From Candidatus Thiothrix putei (GTDB taxonomy: Bacteria; Pseudomonadota; Gammaproteobacteria; Thiotrichales; Thiotrichaceae): a DNA stretch of 64,000 bases. The notes below the pieces were generated by a model. The model was not told the origin of the DNA and did not search any database. It saw nothing but the letters and a program-made list of their open reading frames with translations. Location of the stretch: the NCBI GenBank assembly GCA_029972225.1, contig CP124756.1:2586001-2650000 (forward strand), given 5' to 3'. The translations under genes were made by a program, and so were the position numbers. Below, in pieces: positions 1 to 11,308 of the stretch; positions within the stretch are counted from its first letter, which is position 1; each line of letters starts with the position of its first letter.

Positions 1-1886
1 TTACCGGTGTAAACCTTGTTGAGTTCGACTTCGGCAGTAATCGCTTCGATCATGCTGCGAGCTTCGTAAGCTGCTTTCGCATCAATTGCCGCAATCTTGA
101 TGAAACCTTCGTCGTTGATGTCAACACTTGCGCCAGTCGCAGCGGTAATAGCACGGATGGTTTCGCCACCTTTACCGATGACTTCGCGGATTTTGTCCGG
201 GTTGATTTTCATGGTGACATAACGTGGTGCGTATTCGGATACTTCATCACGCGGCGCTTCCAGCCCTTTCGCCATTTCACCCAAGATATACAAACGCCCC
301 GCTTTGGCTTGTACCAAGGCTTGCTGCATGATTTCTTTGGTAATGCCGGTGATTTTGATGTCCATTTGCAGCGCGGTAATACCGTCAGCGGAACCTGCTA
401 CTTTAAAGTCCATATCGCCAAGGTGATCCTCATCACCAAGGATGTCGGACAATACCGCGAAACGCTCGCCTTCCTTGATCAAGCCCATCGCGATACCCGC
501 CACAGGAGCTTTCAACGGCACGCCTGCGTCCATCATCGACAAGGAACTACCGCACACACTCGCCATCGAGCTAGAGCCGTTGGATTCAGTGATTTCAGAC
601 ACGCAACGAATGGTGTAAGGGAAATCGTCAGTAGTCGGCACCATCGCCTTCACGCCACGCTTGGCAAGACGACCATGACCAATTTCACGACGCTTAGGTG
701 AACCGAAACGACCGATTTCACCCACGCTGTACGGCGGGAAGTTGTAATTAAACAGGAAGTTATCTTTGTATTCGCCAGTAATCGCGTCGATCACCTGTGC
801 ATCGCGTTCTGTACCCAACGTGGTCACAACCAATGCCTGTGTTTCGCCACGCGTGAACAGCGCGGAACCGTGGGCACGCGGCAATACGCCAACACGCACG
901 GTAATTTTACGCACGGTATCTAGGGTGCGACCATCAATACGTGGTTTGCCATCAAGGATGCTGCCGCGCACGACTTTCTTTTCAGCGTTTTTGAATTCGC
1001 CTTTGATTTCGTCAGCCGTGAAGCCCTCTTCGCCCTCTTTCGCTGCCAGTTTCTCAATCAGCGCATTCTGCACTTCATGGATACGGGCATAACGCGCTTG
1101 CTTGTCAGCGATTTGGAAGGCTTCAACCAGATCCGCCGAACAAGCCGCTTCTACTGCATCTGCCAATGCGGTATTGGCTACCGGTGCAGTCCAATCCCAT
1201 GCGGGGGTAGCCACTTCAGCCGCCAATTCTTTGATGGCGTTAATAGCAACTTGCATTTGTTCGTGACCGAACATCACCGCGCCCAACATCACGTCTTCGC
1301 TGAGTTCATTCGCCTCAGATTCAACCATCAGCACGGCACAATCCGTGCCTGCAATCACCAGATCCAAATCCGACGTGAGCAAGTCTTCTTTGGATGGATT
1401 CAGCAAATAGCCGCCGTCACGGTAGCCCACGCGAGCGGCACCGATAGGGCCTTGGAAAGGCATACCGGAAAGTGCCATGACCGCTGATGCACCCAGTAAC
1501 GCCGGAATGTCAGCGCTGACAGAAGGGTTCATGGAAACCACGGTGGCAATCAATTGCACTTCGTGAGTGAAGCCTTCTGGGAACAGCGGACGCAATGGAC
1601 GGTCGATCAAACGTGCCACCAGCGTTTCTTCTTCGGTAGCACGCGCTTCACGCTTGAAGAAACCACCGGGGATGCGACCGGCTGCGTAAAATTTTTCTTG
1701 GTAATCAACCGTCATTGGGAAGAAATCGCGACCGGGCACAGTTTCTTTGCTGCCAACGACAGTGACCAGCACGCTGGTGTCATCCATTGTGATCATGACG
1801 GCGGCGGTGGCTTGTTTGGCGATTTCGCCGGTTTCGATAGTGACGGTGTTATTGCCGTATTGGAAAGTCTTGGTGATTTTTGCCAT
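1..1886 (-). CDS. pnp: Polyribonucleotide nucleotidyltransferase (PNPase), C-terminus cut by window edge
   Basis: Phosphorolytic 3'-5' exoribonuclease of the RNA degradosome. The minus-strand frame from the ATG at 1886 runs open to base 1 (628 codons), starting [15 protein letters not shown]. It contains the first RNase PH domain, the all-helical linker, the second RNase PH domain ([20 protein letters not shown] region) and a KH domain with its GKGG loop ([19 protein letters not shown]). The S1 domain, roughly 70 more residues in the family, lies beyond the left edge. The gene follows rpsO on the same strand, the standard rpsO-pnp order. A large stem-loop sits in its leader. Confidence 0.97.
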   Translation of the reverse strand, partial: MAKITKTFQYGNNTVTIETGEIAKQATAAVMITMDDTSVLVTVVGSKETVPGRDFFPMTVDYQEKFYAAGRIPGGFFKREARATEEETLVARLIDRPLRPLFPEGFTHEVQLIATVVSMNPSVSADIPALLGASAVMALSGMPFQGPIGAARVGYRDGGYLLNPSKEDLLTSDLDLVIAGTDCAVLMVESEANELSEDVMLGAVMFGHEQMQVAINAIKELAAEVATPAWDWTAPVANTALADAVEAACSADLVEAFQIADKQARYARIHEVQNALIEKLAAKEGEEGFTADEIKGEFKNAEKKVVRGSILDGKPRIDGRTLDTVRKITVRVGVLPRAHGSALFTRGETQALVVTTLGTERDAQVIDAITGEYKDNFLFNYNFPPYSVGEIGRFGSPKRREIGHGRLAKRGVKAMVPTTDDFPYTIRCVSEITESNGSSSMASVCGSSLSMMDAGVPLKAPVAGIAMGLIKEGERFAVLSDILGDEDHLGDMDFKVAGSADGITALQMDIKITGITKEIMQQALVQAKAGRLYILGEMAKGLEAPRDEVSEYAPRYVTMKINPDKIREVIGKGGETIRAITAATGASVDINDEGFIKIAAIDAKAAYEARSMIEAITAEVELNKVYTG

Positions 1887-1941
1887 GACGTTGGGCGTTC
1901 CTTTGATAGGTGTTATTACAATTGCAAATGGAGTGTCACGG

Positions 1942-2004
1942 GCAGGCTGTTGATAAAGATTCGGAAGTGAGCGTGATACAAACCTTTATCAACAACCTTC
2001 CTGC
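1942..2004 (-). promoter_or_regulatory. Long stem-loop in the pnp leader (candidate RNase III/PNPase autoregulation site)
   Basis: The arms are 1942-1958 and 1984-2004; the core TGTTGATAAAG pairs with CTTTATCAACA and the outer GCAGG pairs with CCTGC. It lies 55 nt upstream of the pnp start and downstream of the rpsO terminator. In E. coli a leader duplex at this place is cut by RNase III and then destabilised by PNPase. The structure is seen; the function is inferred from that precedent. Confidence 0.6.
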
Positions 2005-2040
2005 GCGACGAATGATAGTAAACGATCAGTTCTTACATAA

Positions 2041-2068
2041 CAAAACACCGCACAATGGCGGTGTTTTG
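2041..2068 (-). terminator. Intrinsic terminator after rpsO
   Basis: Perfect 11-bp stem (CAAAACACCGC / GCGGTGTTTTG) with a 6-nt loop, 17 nt past the rpsO stop. Its right arm ends in a T-rich stretch on the minus strand. It may be only partly efficient, since rpsO and pnp are usually co-transcribed. Confidence 0.7.
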
Positions 2069-2084
2069 GAGTGGTTGCCCCGAC

Positions 2085-2354
2085 TTAGCGACGCAGACCC
2101 AAGCTGGAAATCAGCGCTTGATAACGCGCCAGATCTTTACGCTTCAAGTAATCCAACATCTTACGACGCTGACTTACCATTGCCAACAACCCGCGACGGG
2201 AATGGTGGTCATGCTTGTGGGTTGCAAAATGGTCCGTCAGATGCTGAATCCGCGCTGTTAACAGCGCAACTTGCACTTCCGGGGACCCGGTATCTGTGTC
2301 TGATTGGCGGTATTGTGCAACAACACCGGCCTTAACTTCTGCACTCAGAGACAT
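2085..2354 (-). CDS. rpsO: 30S ribosomal protein S15
   Basis: 89 residues, the normal S15 length. It starts [20 protein letters not shown] and contains the conserved [20 protein letters not shown] and [11 protein letters not shown] blocks that bind 16S rRNA helices 20-22. It lies upstream of pnp as in most gammaproteobacteria. A TATAAT hexamer is present 42 nt upstream of the start. Confidence 0.98.
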   Translation of the reverse strand: MSLSAEVKAGVVAQYRQSDTDTGSPEVQVALLTARIQHLTDHFATHKHDHHSRRGLLAMVSQRRKMLDYLKRKDLARYQALISSLGLRR

Positions 2355-2396
2355 ATTCGCCTAGGCTCCAGATTAATGGTTGGTAAAAAGGCGTAG

Positions 2397-2402
2397 ATTA
2401 TA
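2397..2402 (-). promoter_or_regulatory. Probable -10 hexamer of the rpsO promoter
   Basis: A perfect TATAAT on the minus strand, 42 nt upstream of rpsO. The best -35 at 17-nt spacing is only a weak match, so the call rests on the -10 and on location. Confidence 0.5.
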
Positions 2403-2462
2403 CACATGAAGGTAAATGTAGTATAGTTCCGCCCAACATTAAAATAATTAGCGGCTAGTATC

Positions 2463-3203
2463 ATGCGCGTTCAGCATCACCATTATGGCATTCCAATCCG
2501 AAAATACTATTTTGCACACACCATAAAACCTACATGGCGAGACACTTTATTACCAACAGCTTATATGGACTGTTTTACTTCAGAAAAGCCGCGCCTATTC
2601 CAAACCGAATACCGCCATACCCTACTGACCGATCTTAAACCTGATGAAGTCACGATTTTCCAAAACTTTCCCAAAGATACCCGTAACCAAATTCGGCGTT
2701 GTGAGCAAGAAAAATGCTTTGATCTCAACCTCAACACACCCTTAGAGCAGTTTATACCCCTTTATAATGCCTTTGCGCAGGCTCGTGGCCTCTCATTATT
2801 TACACCAGAAGATGCTACGGCTATCGGCAGTGAGAATTACCGTATTTTCAGTGTTGAGCATGAAGGCAAGGCTATTATTTGTCACTTTTATTTGTTATCC
2901 GCAACCATGGGCGTAACCAATCTACTCATTTCAGCCAGTACCCAACAGCATAATGATGATGCGGATATGCGCCGCTCCATGGGTTTTGCTAATCGTTGCC
3001 TGCATTGGCAGGGAATGCGGTATTTCAAAGCCATGGGATTTCATACGTATGACTGGGGCGGATACGCATTAGATGCGACTGACCCTACCATGCAAGGCAT
3101 CAACCGCTTCAAACGCACCTTCAATGGCACATTAACGCCGATTTACAACTATTACTCACTTTCCTACGCTTTTATTGAAAAGCTGCGGCACAAATTGCGA
3201 TGA
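2463..3203 (+). CDS. FemAB/GNAT-like acyltransferase-fold protein
   Basis: 246 residues. The C-terminal half carries features of the FemA/FemB-GNAT superfamily: KAIICHFYLLSATMGVTNLL (substrate-binding strand), followed by FHTYDWGGYALDATDPTMQG and INRFKRTFNGTL, matching the usual 'DxGG...P..GI..FK..F.G' block. Relatives transfer amino acids or acyl groups to lipid-linked or peptide substrates; the substrate here cannot be read from sequence. There is no signal peptide. It is a single gene, divergent from rpsO and followed on the same strand 51 nt later by a cytochrome c' gene with its own ribosome-binding site, so a shared operon is possible but not shown. The ribosome-binding site is weak, and the ATG at 2463 is kept for lack of a better start. 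Confidence 0.65.
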   Translation: MRVQHHHYGIPIRKYYFAHTIKPTWRDTLLPTAYMDCFTSEKPRLFQTEYRHTLLTDLKPDEVTIFQNFPKDTRNQIRRCEQEKCFDLNLNTPLEQFIPLYNAFAQARGLSLFTPEDATAIGSENYRIFSVEHEGKAIICHFYLLSATMGVTNLLISASTQQHNDDADMRRSMGFANRCLHWQGMRYFKAMGFHTYDWGGYALDATDPTMQGINRFKRTFNGTLTPIYNYYSLSYAFIEKLRHKLR

Positions 3204-3254
3204 TGCGCTGTCTAACGACACCGTTTACGAATAAATAATTGAAGGAGCGAACAG

Positions 3255-3719
3255 ATGAACCTGTTACAAAAAACCCTAGCCATTGCTATTGCTGCCATCG
3301 GTTTTGCCGTTGTCACTAACGTCATGGCAGATGAGAAATCTCCAGCAGAAGCAGCGATTGACTACCGTCAAGGCGCATTCACCATGATCAAACACCATTT
3401 CGGCCCAATGGGTGCTATGGTCAAAGGTGAAATGGAATTCAATGCGGCTGAATTTGCCAAAAATGCGGATGCAGTAGCAGCGCTGAGCAAATTCCCTGCT
3501 AATGGCTTTATCGCAGGCAGTTATGAAGGTGAAACCGAAGCCAAACCTGAAATTGAACTCAATGCTGATGATTTCAAAAAGAAAATGGAAACCTTCCAAG
3601 TTGAAGCGGCTGCTTTAGCTGAAGTTGCCAAAGGTGGAGACATTGCCGCCATCAAACCCCAATTTGGTAAAGTCGGCGAGTCTTGCAAAGCTTGCCACAA
3701 AGAATACAAAAAAGATTAA
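3255..3719 (+). CDS. Class II cytochrome c (cytochrome c')
   Basis: 154-residue periplasmic haem protein. A signal peptide (about residues 1-25, ending NVMA/DE) precedes a four-helix-bundle-type sequence beginning AAIDYRQGAFTMIKHHFGPM. The single haem site CKACH is at the extreme C-terminus (SCKACHKEYKKD), the hallmark of cytochrome c' rather than class I cytochromes. The family binds NO or shuttles electrons and protects against nitrosative stress. A strong AAGGAG sits just before the ATG. The gene converges on the YeeE/YedE transporter with a shared terminator between them. Confidence 0.9.
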   Translation: MNLLQKTLAIAIAAIGFAVVTNVMADEKSPAEAAIDYRQGAFTMIKHHFGPMGAMVKGEMEFNAAEFAKNADAVAALSKFPANGFIAGSYEGETEAKPEIELNADDFKKKMETFQVEAAALAEVAKGGDIAAIKPQFGKVGESCKACHKEYKKD

Positions 3720-3731
3720 GAAACGCCTACA

Positions 3732-3753
3732 GCCTCCCCTGATTTGGGGAGGC
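3732..3753. terminator. Bidirectional terminator between cytochrome c' and YeeE/YedE genes
   Basis: Stem GCCTCCCC / GGGGAGGC with a 6-nt loop, lying between two convergent stop codons. A TTTC run follows on the plus strand. Confidence 0.65.
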
Positions 3754-3765
3754 TTTCAGGAAGGC

Positions 3766-4896
3766 TCAGTTGACCCGTACTAAATCGGGAGCTTGGGCAA
3801 ACTCCGGCATATTTTCTGTTGCTAACCGTGCTGCTTCTGCGGCGGCTTTAAGTTCATCCGCCTTACGGTCTACCACCCAATCCATCACGCCAGCACCAAT
3901 CCACATGCTAAACAGTGCAACCCAAGCCGTGATGACCAACATGACCCCACCGGTAACGCCAGCACCGACCGCACAACCGCCTGCTAACATCCCACCGAAC
4001 CCCATCAAGACTGCGCCGATGAAGAAACGGGTAAAACCGCTATCTTGCGTAAACTGTTGCCATTTAAACTCACGAGTCACCAGCGCCGCCAGCAGCGAAC
4101 CAAGGAAAACCCCAGGCACTAATCCAACATTGAAATTGAGCGGCAAGTAAGGTTGATTAATCAAGCCCATCAAGGTATCGGCTGAAGGCCCAGTGAAACT
4201 AACACTCTGCACCTGCACAATGTCAAACGAATTACTCGCCTGCCAACTGGTCAACAACCACCCCAAGGCAACAGACAAACCTGTCACCATTGCAGCAATG
4301 CTCCACCACTTGTTAACCTCATGACGCTTGGCAAACCACAATGCAAACAGCAGAAAAGCCGCACCCAACAGCAGTCCACCATACGGTGGCAACCACGCCG
4401 AAAAACTACGTGAATTACCATCCACCAACCACCAAGACGATATTTCCTCACGCAACGGCGATAGCCCACCGGTCAAAGAAGCTTGTGCCACAATCGTCAC
4501 GACCAGCCCTGCCACCATCGTGCGCATATTGCCAGTCGCTGATAACACCAGTAAACGGCTGGCACAACCGCCCGCTAACACCATGCCCCCACCAAACAAC
4601 AAACCACCGATAATTGCACCCGACATAGACCCGGCATTATTCAATTGCCGAATTTGACCGGTATCAATCGCCCCCATTTCAATAAAATACTGTGTAGCCA
4701 GCATTGCAGCACCAAACGCCAGCAACCAAATGGCAAACTTTTTACCGGTTTGACCGCGCCAGAACTCCACACAAGCAGCACGCAAACAAAAGCGGCTTTG
4801 CTGTGCAAAAATACCGAAGGTAAGCCCCACCAACGCCCCAATGACGGCAGATATTTCTTCAGTACTCAATTGCTCTAAGAAGGTTTCATAATTCAT
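3766..4896 (-). CDS. YeeE/YedE-family sulfur-compound transporter
   Basis: About 376 residues, with roughly nine to ten hydrophobic segments forming two homologous halves. The family (thiosulfate importer TsuA/YeeE) passes substrate between conserved cysteines. Matching sites are seen in FCLRAACVEF near the N-terminus, GGGMVLAGGCASRLL in the middle and GGMLAGGCAVGAGVTGG near the end. I chose the ATG at 4896 over the GTG at 4908 because a GGAGAG precedes it at good distance. It probably moves thiosulfate or a related reduced sulfur species; the exact substrate is inference. A cytochrome b gene lies upstream on the same strand, separated by about 120 nt. Confidence 0.85.
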   Translation of the reverse strand: MNYETFLEQLSTEEISAVIGALVGLTFGIFAQQSRFCLRAACVEFWRGQTGKKFAIWLLAFGAAMLATQYFIEMGAIDTGQIRQLNNAGSMSGAIIGGLLFGGGMVLAGGCASRLLVLSATGNMRTMVAGLVVTIVAQASLTGGLSPLREEISSWWLVDGNSRSFSAWLPPYGGLLLGAAFLLFALWFAKRHEVNKWWSIAAMVTGLSVALGWLLTSWQASNSFDIVQVQSVSFTGPSADTLMGLINQPYLPLNFNVGLVPGVFLGSLLAALVTREFKWQQFTQDSGFTRFFIGAVLMGFGGMLAGGCAVGAGVTGGVMLVITAWVALFSMWIGAGVMDWVVDRKADELKAAAEAARLATENMPEFAQAPDLVRVN

Positions 4897-5017
4897 CTTA
4901 CTCTCCACTCACCGTGAGGCGATCACGATAAAGTCACACAATAGTCAATGGAGAGTATCTTAGTTAAGTATATTAATAATTGCTAATGATCTATATCAAC
5001 ATTGCGCATAACGCGTC

Positions 5018-5697
5018 TTATAATTTCGCAAGAAAGGCAATTCCACCCACGACACTTGCATAGACAATGGCAAAAACTAGGATTCCCAACCATGCAGGTT
5101 TGAATGCCAAATGCGTAGGTTGGGGCTGCTGTGCAGGCCAGTCGACTTTACCGACGACCATTGCCTTAATCAGATTAGTACGCTTATAGAAACGGTAAAA
5201 TAAAACAGCCGTAACATGCACCGCTGCTAGTAACAAGATGATATTGAAAGTGAAATGATGGATAGAAGTCAGTGACTCTGCGGTTTTACCCGATACCAAG
5301 CCCATCAACGGCCCTTCGGTCATAATATCGTCGGTAGCAAATAAACCGGTAGCCGCTTGTGCCAACACTGCCAGCAACAATACCATCACCATCCACGCCC
5401 CCAACGGATTATGCCCGGCATGAAACGCCGTTGCCCTGCTCCGCCAATCACGCAAATGCGCCAACGCTTGCACCGGCGACGTCAGAAATTGCCGAAACTG
5501 GGCGGTATCACTCCCAATAAAGCCCCAGACAACCCGAAACAGCACCAGCGCGAGCAGAAAAATACCGCTGCGCTCGTGCCACACCATCCAGTTACCGCCG
5601 GTTTCCGCACAAAACCACGAAAAACCAATACCGATCACTAGAGTCCAGTGGAACAGGCGTGTCGGCAAATCCCACAGTTTTACCGGAGTCGTTTGCA

Positions 5698-5698
<1 letters not shown>
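5018..5698 (-). CDS. Cytochrome b561-type membrane protein
   Basis: 226 residues with four main transmembrane helices and a further C-terminal hydrophobic segment. Histidines suited to haem ligation occur in LFHWTLVIGIGFSW, WHERSGIF and IHHFTFNIILLLAAVHVTAV, as in cytochrome b subunits of diheme b/c couples and Ni-Fe hydrogenase-type cytochrome b. It accepts or donates electrons between the quinone pool and a periplasmic cytochrome. The start at 5698 shares one base with the dapB stop (TGATG), so it is translationally coupled to dapB at the end of the dnaK-dnaJ-dapB series. The physiological partner is unknown; the nearby cytochrome c' is one candidate. Confidence 0.8.
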
Positions 5699-7661
<1,963 letters not shown>

Positions 7662-7687
7662 AAATTCGGTTCCTGCTTAGACAAAAT

Positions 7688-7718
7688 CAGGCACAGCAGG
7701 AAAATCCCGCTGCGCCTG
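7688..7718 (-). terminator. Hairpin between dnaK and dnaJ (partial terminator or mRNA stabiliser)
   Basis: Thirteen-bp stem with two G-U pairs (CAGGCGCAGCGGG / CCTGCTGTGCCTG on the minus strand) and a 5-nt loop, followed by ATTTTGT. This would act as a partial attenuator or 3'-end stabiliser setting DnaK:DnaJ stoichiometry; the role is inferred. Confidence 0.55.
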
Positions 7719-7738
7719 CTTTTTAGAAGATAGCTAGA

Positions 7739-9655
7739 TTACTTTTTGCCGTCGACTTCTTCAAACTCGGCATCCACGATGTCATCGTCGCCCGGTTTGC
7801 CGCCTGCTTGTTGTGCACCCGCACCAGCAGCCCCACTATCGGCTTGACCTGACATTGCTTGCATCAATTTGCCGGAGGCTTCCATCAGTGCTTCAGACTT
7901 GCGCTCAATCACATCTTTATTGTCACCTTTGACAGCATCACGCAATTCACTAATCAACGATTCGATGTTGGCACGGTCAGCACCCGGTACTTTATCACCG
8001 TACTCCTTCAACGACTTTTCAGTGCCATGAATCATACTATCTGCTTGGTTACGGGCATCCACCAGCTCACGTTGCTTACGGTCTTCTTCCGCATGAGCTT
8101 CCGCATCTTTAACCATTTGCTCGACTTCAGCATCCGATAACCCAGAAGAGGCTTTGATTACGATAGTTTGTTGTTTACCGGTGGCTTTATCCTTCGCACC
8201 CACATTGAGAATACCATTTGCATCAATATCGAAAGTAACCTCAATTTGCGGCATACCACGTGGTGCTGGCGGAATGTCTTGCAAATCGAAACGACCCAGT
8301 GACTTATTATCACGTGCCATTTCACGCTCACCTTGCAATACATGCACAGTAACCGCCGTTTGATTGTCATCCGCTGTTGAGAACACTTGTGATGCCTTGG
8401 TCGGAATCGTGGTGTTCTTAGTGATCAGCTTAGTCATGACACCACCAAGGGTTTCGATACCCAATGACAGTGGCGTAACATCCAACAACAGGATGTCTTT
8501 GACACCACCGCTCAAAACACCACCTTGAATCGCTGCACCCACCGCAACTGCTTCATCAGGATTCACGTCTTTACGTGGTTCTTTGCCAAAGAAGTTTTTA
8601 ACAGCTTCCTGTACTTTCGGCATACGGGTTTGTCCACCAACCAGAATCACATCACTGATCTGAGAAGCCGATAAACCAGCATCTTTCAAAGCCACCTTGC
8701 ACGGCTCAATGGTGCGACTGATCAAATCATCCACTAATGATTCCAACTTAGCGCGGCTAACCTTGATGTTCAAGTGCTTTGGCCCTGTGGCATCAGCGGT
8801 AATGTATGGCAGATTCACATCACTTTGCTGGCTGGTAGACAATTCGATCTTGGCTTTTTCAGCCGCATCTTTCAGACGCTGCATCGCCAGTGGATCACCT
8901 TTCAGATCAATACCACTGGTTTTGCGGAACTCATCTGCCAGATAGTCGATCAAGCGCATGTCGAAGTCTTCACCACCGAGGAAGGTGTCACCGTTGGTAG
9001 ACAGTACTTCAAACTGCATTTCGCCATCGACATCCGCAATTTCGATGATGGATACGTCGAAGGTACCGCCACCTAAGTCATAGACCGCGATTTTGCTGTC
9101 GCCTTTGGATTTGTCCATCCCGTAAGCCAACGCCGCTGCCGTTGGCTCATTGATAATACGCTTAACTTCCAGCCCGGCGATTTTACCGGCATCTTTAGTC
9201 GCCTGACGTTGCGAGTCGTTGAAGTACGCAGGAACCGTAATCACTGCTTCAGTTACCGGTTCGCCCAAGTAGTCTTCAGCGGTCTTTTTCATCTTCATCA
9301 ACACACGCGCCGAAATTTCTGGCGGAGCCATTTTCTTGCCACGTACATCTACCCATGCATCACCATTGTCCGCTTTGATGATTTTATAGGGTACGAGCTT
9401 AATGTCTTTTTGCACCGCATCCTCTTGGAAACGGCGACCGATCAAACGCTTGATGGCGTACAGGGTATTTTCCGGGTTCGTGACCGCTTGGCGCTTGGCA
9501 GTTTGACCGACCAGCACTTCGTCATCCATGAAGGCGATAATGGAAGGCGTGGTACGGTCGCCTTCTGAGTTTTCAATCACTCTCGGTTTGTCGCCATCCA
9601 TGACAGCTACACAAGAGTTGGTTGTACCCAAGTCAATGCCAATAATCTTTCCCAT
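7739..9655 (-). CDS. dnaK: Chaperone DnaK (Hsp70)
   Basis: 638 residues, matching E. coli DnaK in length. The nucleotide-binding domain starts [17 protein letters not shown] and contains the phosphate-2 loop [11 protein letters not shown] and the adenosine motif LVGGQTRMP. The interdomain linker [19 protein letters not shown] precedes the substrate-binding domain and a lid ending in an acidic EEVDGKK-type tail. It works with DnaJ and GrpE encoded on either side. A sigma-32-type promoter lies 53 nt upstream of the start, so it can be induced independently of grpE. Confidence 0.99.
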   Translation of the reverse strand: MGKIIGIDLGTTNSCVAVMDGDKPRVIENSEGDRTTPSIIAFMDDEVLVGQTAKRQAVTNPENTLYAIKRLIGRRFQEDAVQKDIKLVPYKIIKADNGDAWVDVRGKKMAPPEISARVLMKMKKTAEDYLGEPVTEAVITVPAYFNDSQRQATKDAGKIAGLEVKRIINEPTAAALAYGMDKSKGDSKIAVYDLGGGTFDVSIIEIADVDGEMQFEVLSTNGDTFLGGEDFDMRLIDYLADEFRKTSGIDLKGDPLAMQRLKDAAEKAKIELSTSQQSDVNLPYITADATGPKHLNIKVSRAKLESLVDDLISRTIEPCKVALKDAGLSASQISDVILVGGQTRMPKVQEAVKNFFGKEPRKDVNPDEAVAVGAAIQGGVLSGGVKDILLLDVTPLSLGIETLGGVMTKLITKNTTIPTKASQVFSTADDNQTAVTVHVLQGEREMARDNKSLGRFDLQDIPPAPRGMPQIEVTFDIDANGILNVGAKDKATGKQQTIVIKASSGLSDAEVEQMVKDAEAHAEEDRKQRELVDARNQADSMIHGTEKSLKEYGDKVPGADRANIESLISELRDAVKGDNKDVIERKSEALMEASGKLMQAMSGQADSGAAGAGAQQAGGKPGDDDIVDAEFEEVDGKK

Positions 9656-9707
9656 AATCTATCTCCAGAATTCTTTATCTTTGAAAGTTTTCACAATTGG
9701 CTTGTTT

Positions 9708-9734
9708 ATGTGGGGTTATCCGCCCGTTTTCAAG
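9708..9734 (-). promoter_or_regulatory. Sigma-32 (RpoH) type heat-shock promoter of dnaK
   Basis: On the minus strand CTTGAAA (9734-9728) is followed after 12 nt by CCCCACAT (9715-9708), close to the E. coli RpoH consensus CTTGAAA-N11-16-CCCCATNT. It sits in the grpE-dnaK gap. Confidence 0.75.
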
Positions 9735-9761
9735 AGCCAAGGTGACAAAATCTTTAAATCT

Positions 9762-10310
9762 TTATTTTTTACAAACCATTACCATTGCCGGACGTACTAC
9801 ACGCCCATTCAGCAAATAACCTTTTTGCATCACCATCGATACCGTGTTGTTATCAAAGTCCGGGTGTGGCTGCATGGACATAGCTTGATGATGCTCAGGG
9901 TTGAATGCATCACCGGGTTTGCCGACAGCTTCAATATTGAATTTGCCCATGACGGTCTCGAATTGCTTAAGCGTCAGTTGCATCCCTTCACGGATTTGCT
10001 CAATATCACCCTGTGCTTGCATCCCCATTTCCAGGCTATCAATAACGGGAATAATGGATTCGAGGAATTTTTGAGCTGCATATTTATGAGCATCTTCGAT
10101 TTGCTTTTCTGCCCGACGGCGCTGATTAGCCAGTTCAGCTTGAGAGCGCAGTAATTGTTCGTAGTTATCCGCAGCTTCGGCTTTGGCTTTATCGAGTTCA
10201 GCTTGTAGTTCTTCGGTGTTTAACGGCTCGATATCCATGACATCAGTCACGGCTGCTGCGTTATCGTTTGTCGCTGCGTCTTGCAGGTTATTGTCTTTGG
10301 GATCATTCAT
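9762..10310 (-). CDS. grpE: Nucleotide exchange factor GrpE
   Basis: 182 residues. A disordered acidic N-terminus leads into a long coiled coil (ELQAELDKAKAEAADNYEQLLRSQAELANQRRRAEKQ) and the C-terminal beta-wing with GDAFNPEHHQAM and GYLLNGRVVRPAMVMV. It releases ADP from DnaK. A heat-shock promoter and a hairpin that touches its ribosome-binding site lie just upstream. Confidence 0.97.
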   Translation of the reverse strand: MNDPKDNNLQDAATNDNAAAVTDVMDIEPLNTEELQAELDKAKAEAADNYEQLLRSQAELANQRRRAEKQIEDAHKYAAQKFLESIIPVIDSLEMGMQAQGDIEQIREGMQLTLKQFETVMGKFNIEAVGKPGDAFNPEHHQAMSMQPHPDFDNNTVSMVMQKGYLLNGRVVRPAMVMVCKK

Positions 10311-10319
10311 TGTGCTACT

Positions 10320-10348
10320 CCACGGCGATAAAAATCATTTCGCCGTGG
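10320..10348 (-). promoter_or_regulatory. Perfect 9-bp inverted repeat at the grpE mRNA 5' end (possible RNA thermometer or operator)
   Basis: CCACGGCGA-N11-TCGCCGTGG on the minus strand. The last two G of the right arm are the first two of the GGAG ribosome-binding site of grpE. The left arm begins 2 nt downstream of the proposed -10 element, so the transcript would begin in or just before the hairpin. It has no T-run, so it is not a terminator, and its sequence does not match the HrcA operator CIRCE. Confidence 0.5.
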
Positions 10349-10349
10349 A

Positions 10350-10377
10350 AAGTAGGGTTTAGTTTGAAGATTTCAAG
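10350..10377 (-). promoter_or_regulatory. Sigma-32 (RpoH) type heat-shock promoter of grpE
   Basis: CTTGAAA (10377-10371), then 13 nt, then CCCTACTT (10357-10350). The -35 is a perfect match and the -10 keeps the CCC core. It lies 40 nt upstream of the grpE start codon. Confidence 0.7.
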
Positions 10378-10426
10378 GGCAAACGGCAACTTTTGCCCAA
10401 AATAGGCATAACAAATAGCAGATGGC

Positions 10427-11302
10427 TCAATAAAGTAGCGCAAACAACTTATTGCGATACTTTTTCACCAAAGGATTGCTACCACCGATCAGGTCAAACG
10501 TGCTGAATAAACCTTTTTTGCCAGCACCGTCTTGAAAGTTGCTATCTTTCTTGTGAACCGTGAAATACAACTCCAAACCGGCTTCGATTTCATCCAGTGC
10601 AATCCGAATTTTGGCTAACTCTAACATGGTCGCCAGATCATCAGGGTTCGCGGCTAATTGCTGTTCGAGTGCTGAGGTATCTACCCCCACCACTTGCGCC
10701 TGCAACTTGGCACGTTTCACGTCAGCCAGAAGCTGACTAATCACTTGATTATCAACCGCTGCGGGAGGAATTGCCTGCAACAGGGCTTCGGCCTCATCCA
10801 CACGCGCTTGCTGGATCAACATACCGGCGAGTTCAATCGCCGCTTCGTGGAAATCCGGTTCATGCTGAAGCACCTGTTCCATCAGTTGAGTTGCACCCAC
10901 CAAATCACCGTTATTGTACATTTCTAAGGCTTGCTGACGGTAAGGTTCCGTCTTGCGCACCCGATGGCGATCAATGAGTTTACGAATGTCTGCCTCCGGC
11001 TGTACCCCCATGAACTCATCCACAATCCTGCCATCTTTAATGATTTTGACGGTAGGCAAATTACGCACACCAAACTGCGCTGCAAGTTGCTGTTGTTGGT
11101 CGCTGTTGACCTTGACTAACAGAAAACCACCTTGGTACTCATTCACCAATTTAATCAAAATCGGCAGCAACATCTTGCACGGCTGACACCAATCAGCCCA
11201 AAAATCTACCAAGATTGGTACTTGGTAGGAACTTTCCATAATCTGCTGAAAGTTCTGCGGGGTTGCTTCAAAAATATAGGGGGAGGTTGCATTTTCCGCC
11301 AT
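10427..11302 (-). CDS. ybbN: Thioredoxin-TPR co-chaperone (YbbN/CnoX family)
   Basis: 291 residues: an N-terminal thioredoxin domain (about 10-110) with the redox motif WCQPCK (cysteines near 39 and 42), then TPR-like helical repeats (about 120-290). CnoX proteins hold unfolded clients and hand them to DnaK or GroEL. E. coli YbbN has lost its CxxC, whereas this protein keeps both cysteines and so may be redox-active. It lies immediately upstream of grpE-dnaK-dnaJ on the same strand and only 6 nt downstream of the DUF945 gene. Confidence 0.88.
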   Translation of the reverse strand: MAENATSPYIFEATPQNFQQIMESSYQVPILVDFWADWCQPCKMLLPILIKLVNEYQGGFLLVKVNSDQQQQLAAQFGVRNLPTVKIIKDGRIVDEFMGVQPEADIRKLIDRHRVRKTEPYRQQALEMYNNGDLVGATQLMEQVLQHEPDFHEAAIELAGMLIQQARVDEAEALLQAIPPAAVDNQVISQLLADVKRAKLQAQVVGVDTSALEQQLAANPDDLATMLELAKIRIALDEIEAGLELYFTVHKKDSNFQDGAGKKGLFSTFDLIGGSNPLVKKYRNKLFALLY

Positions 11303-11308
11303 TATCCG

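Noticed and set aside
309..2335. Several plus-strand open frames across pnp and rpsO
   Set aside because: They are shadows of the minus-strand genes with no ribosome-binding sites or family similarity.
9656..10426. CIRCE element for HrcA at grpE or dnaK
   Set aside because: No match to the 9-N9-9 consensus; the grpE inverted repeat has a different sequence and spacing.
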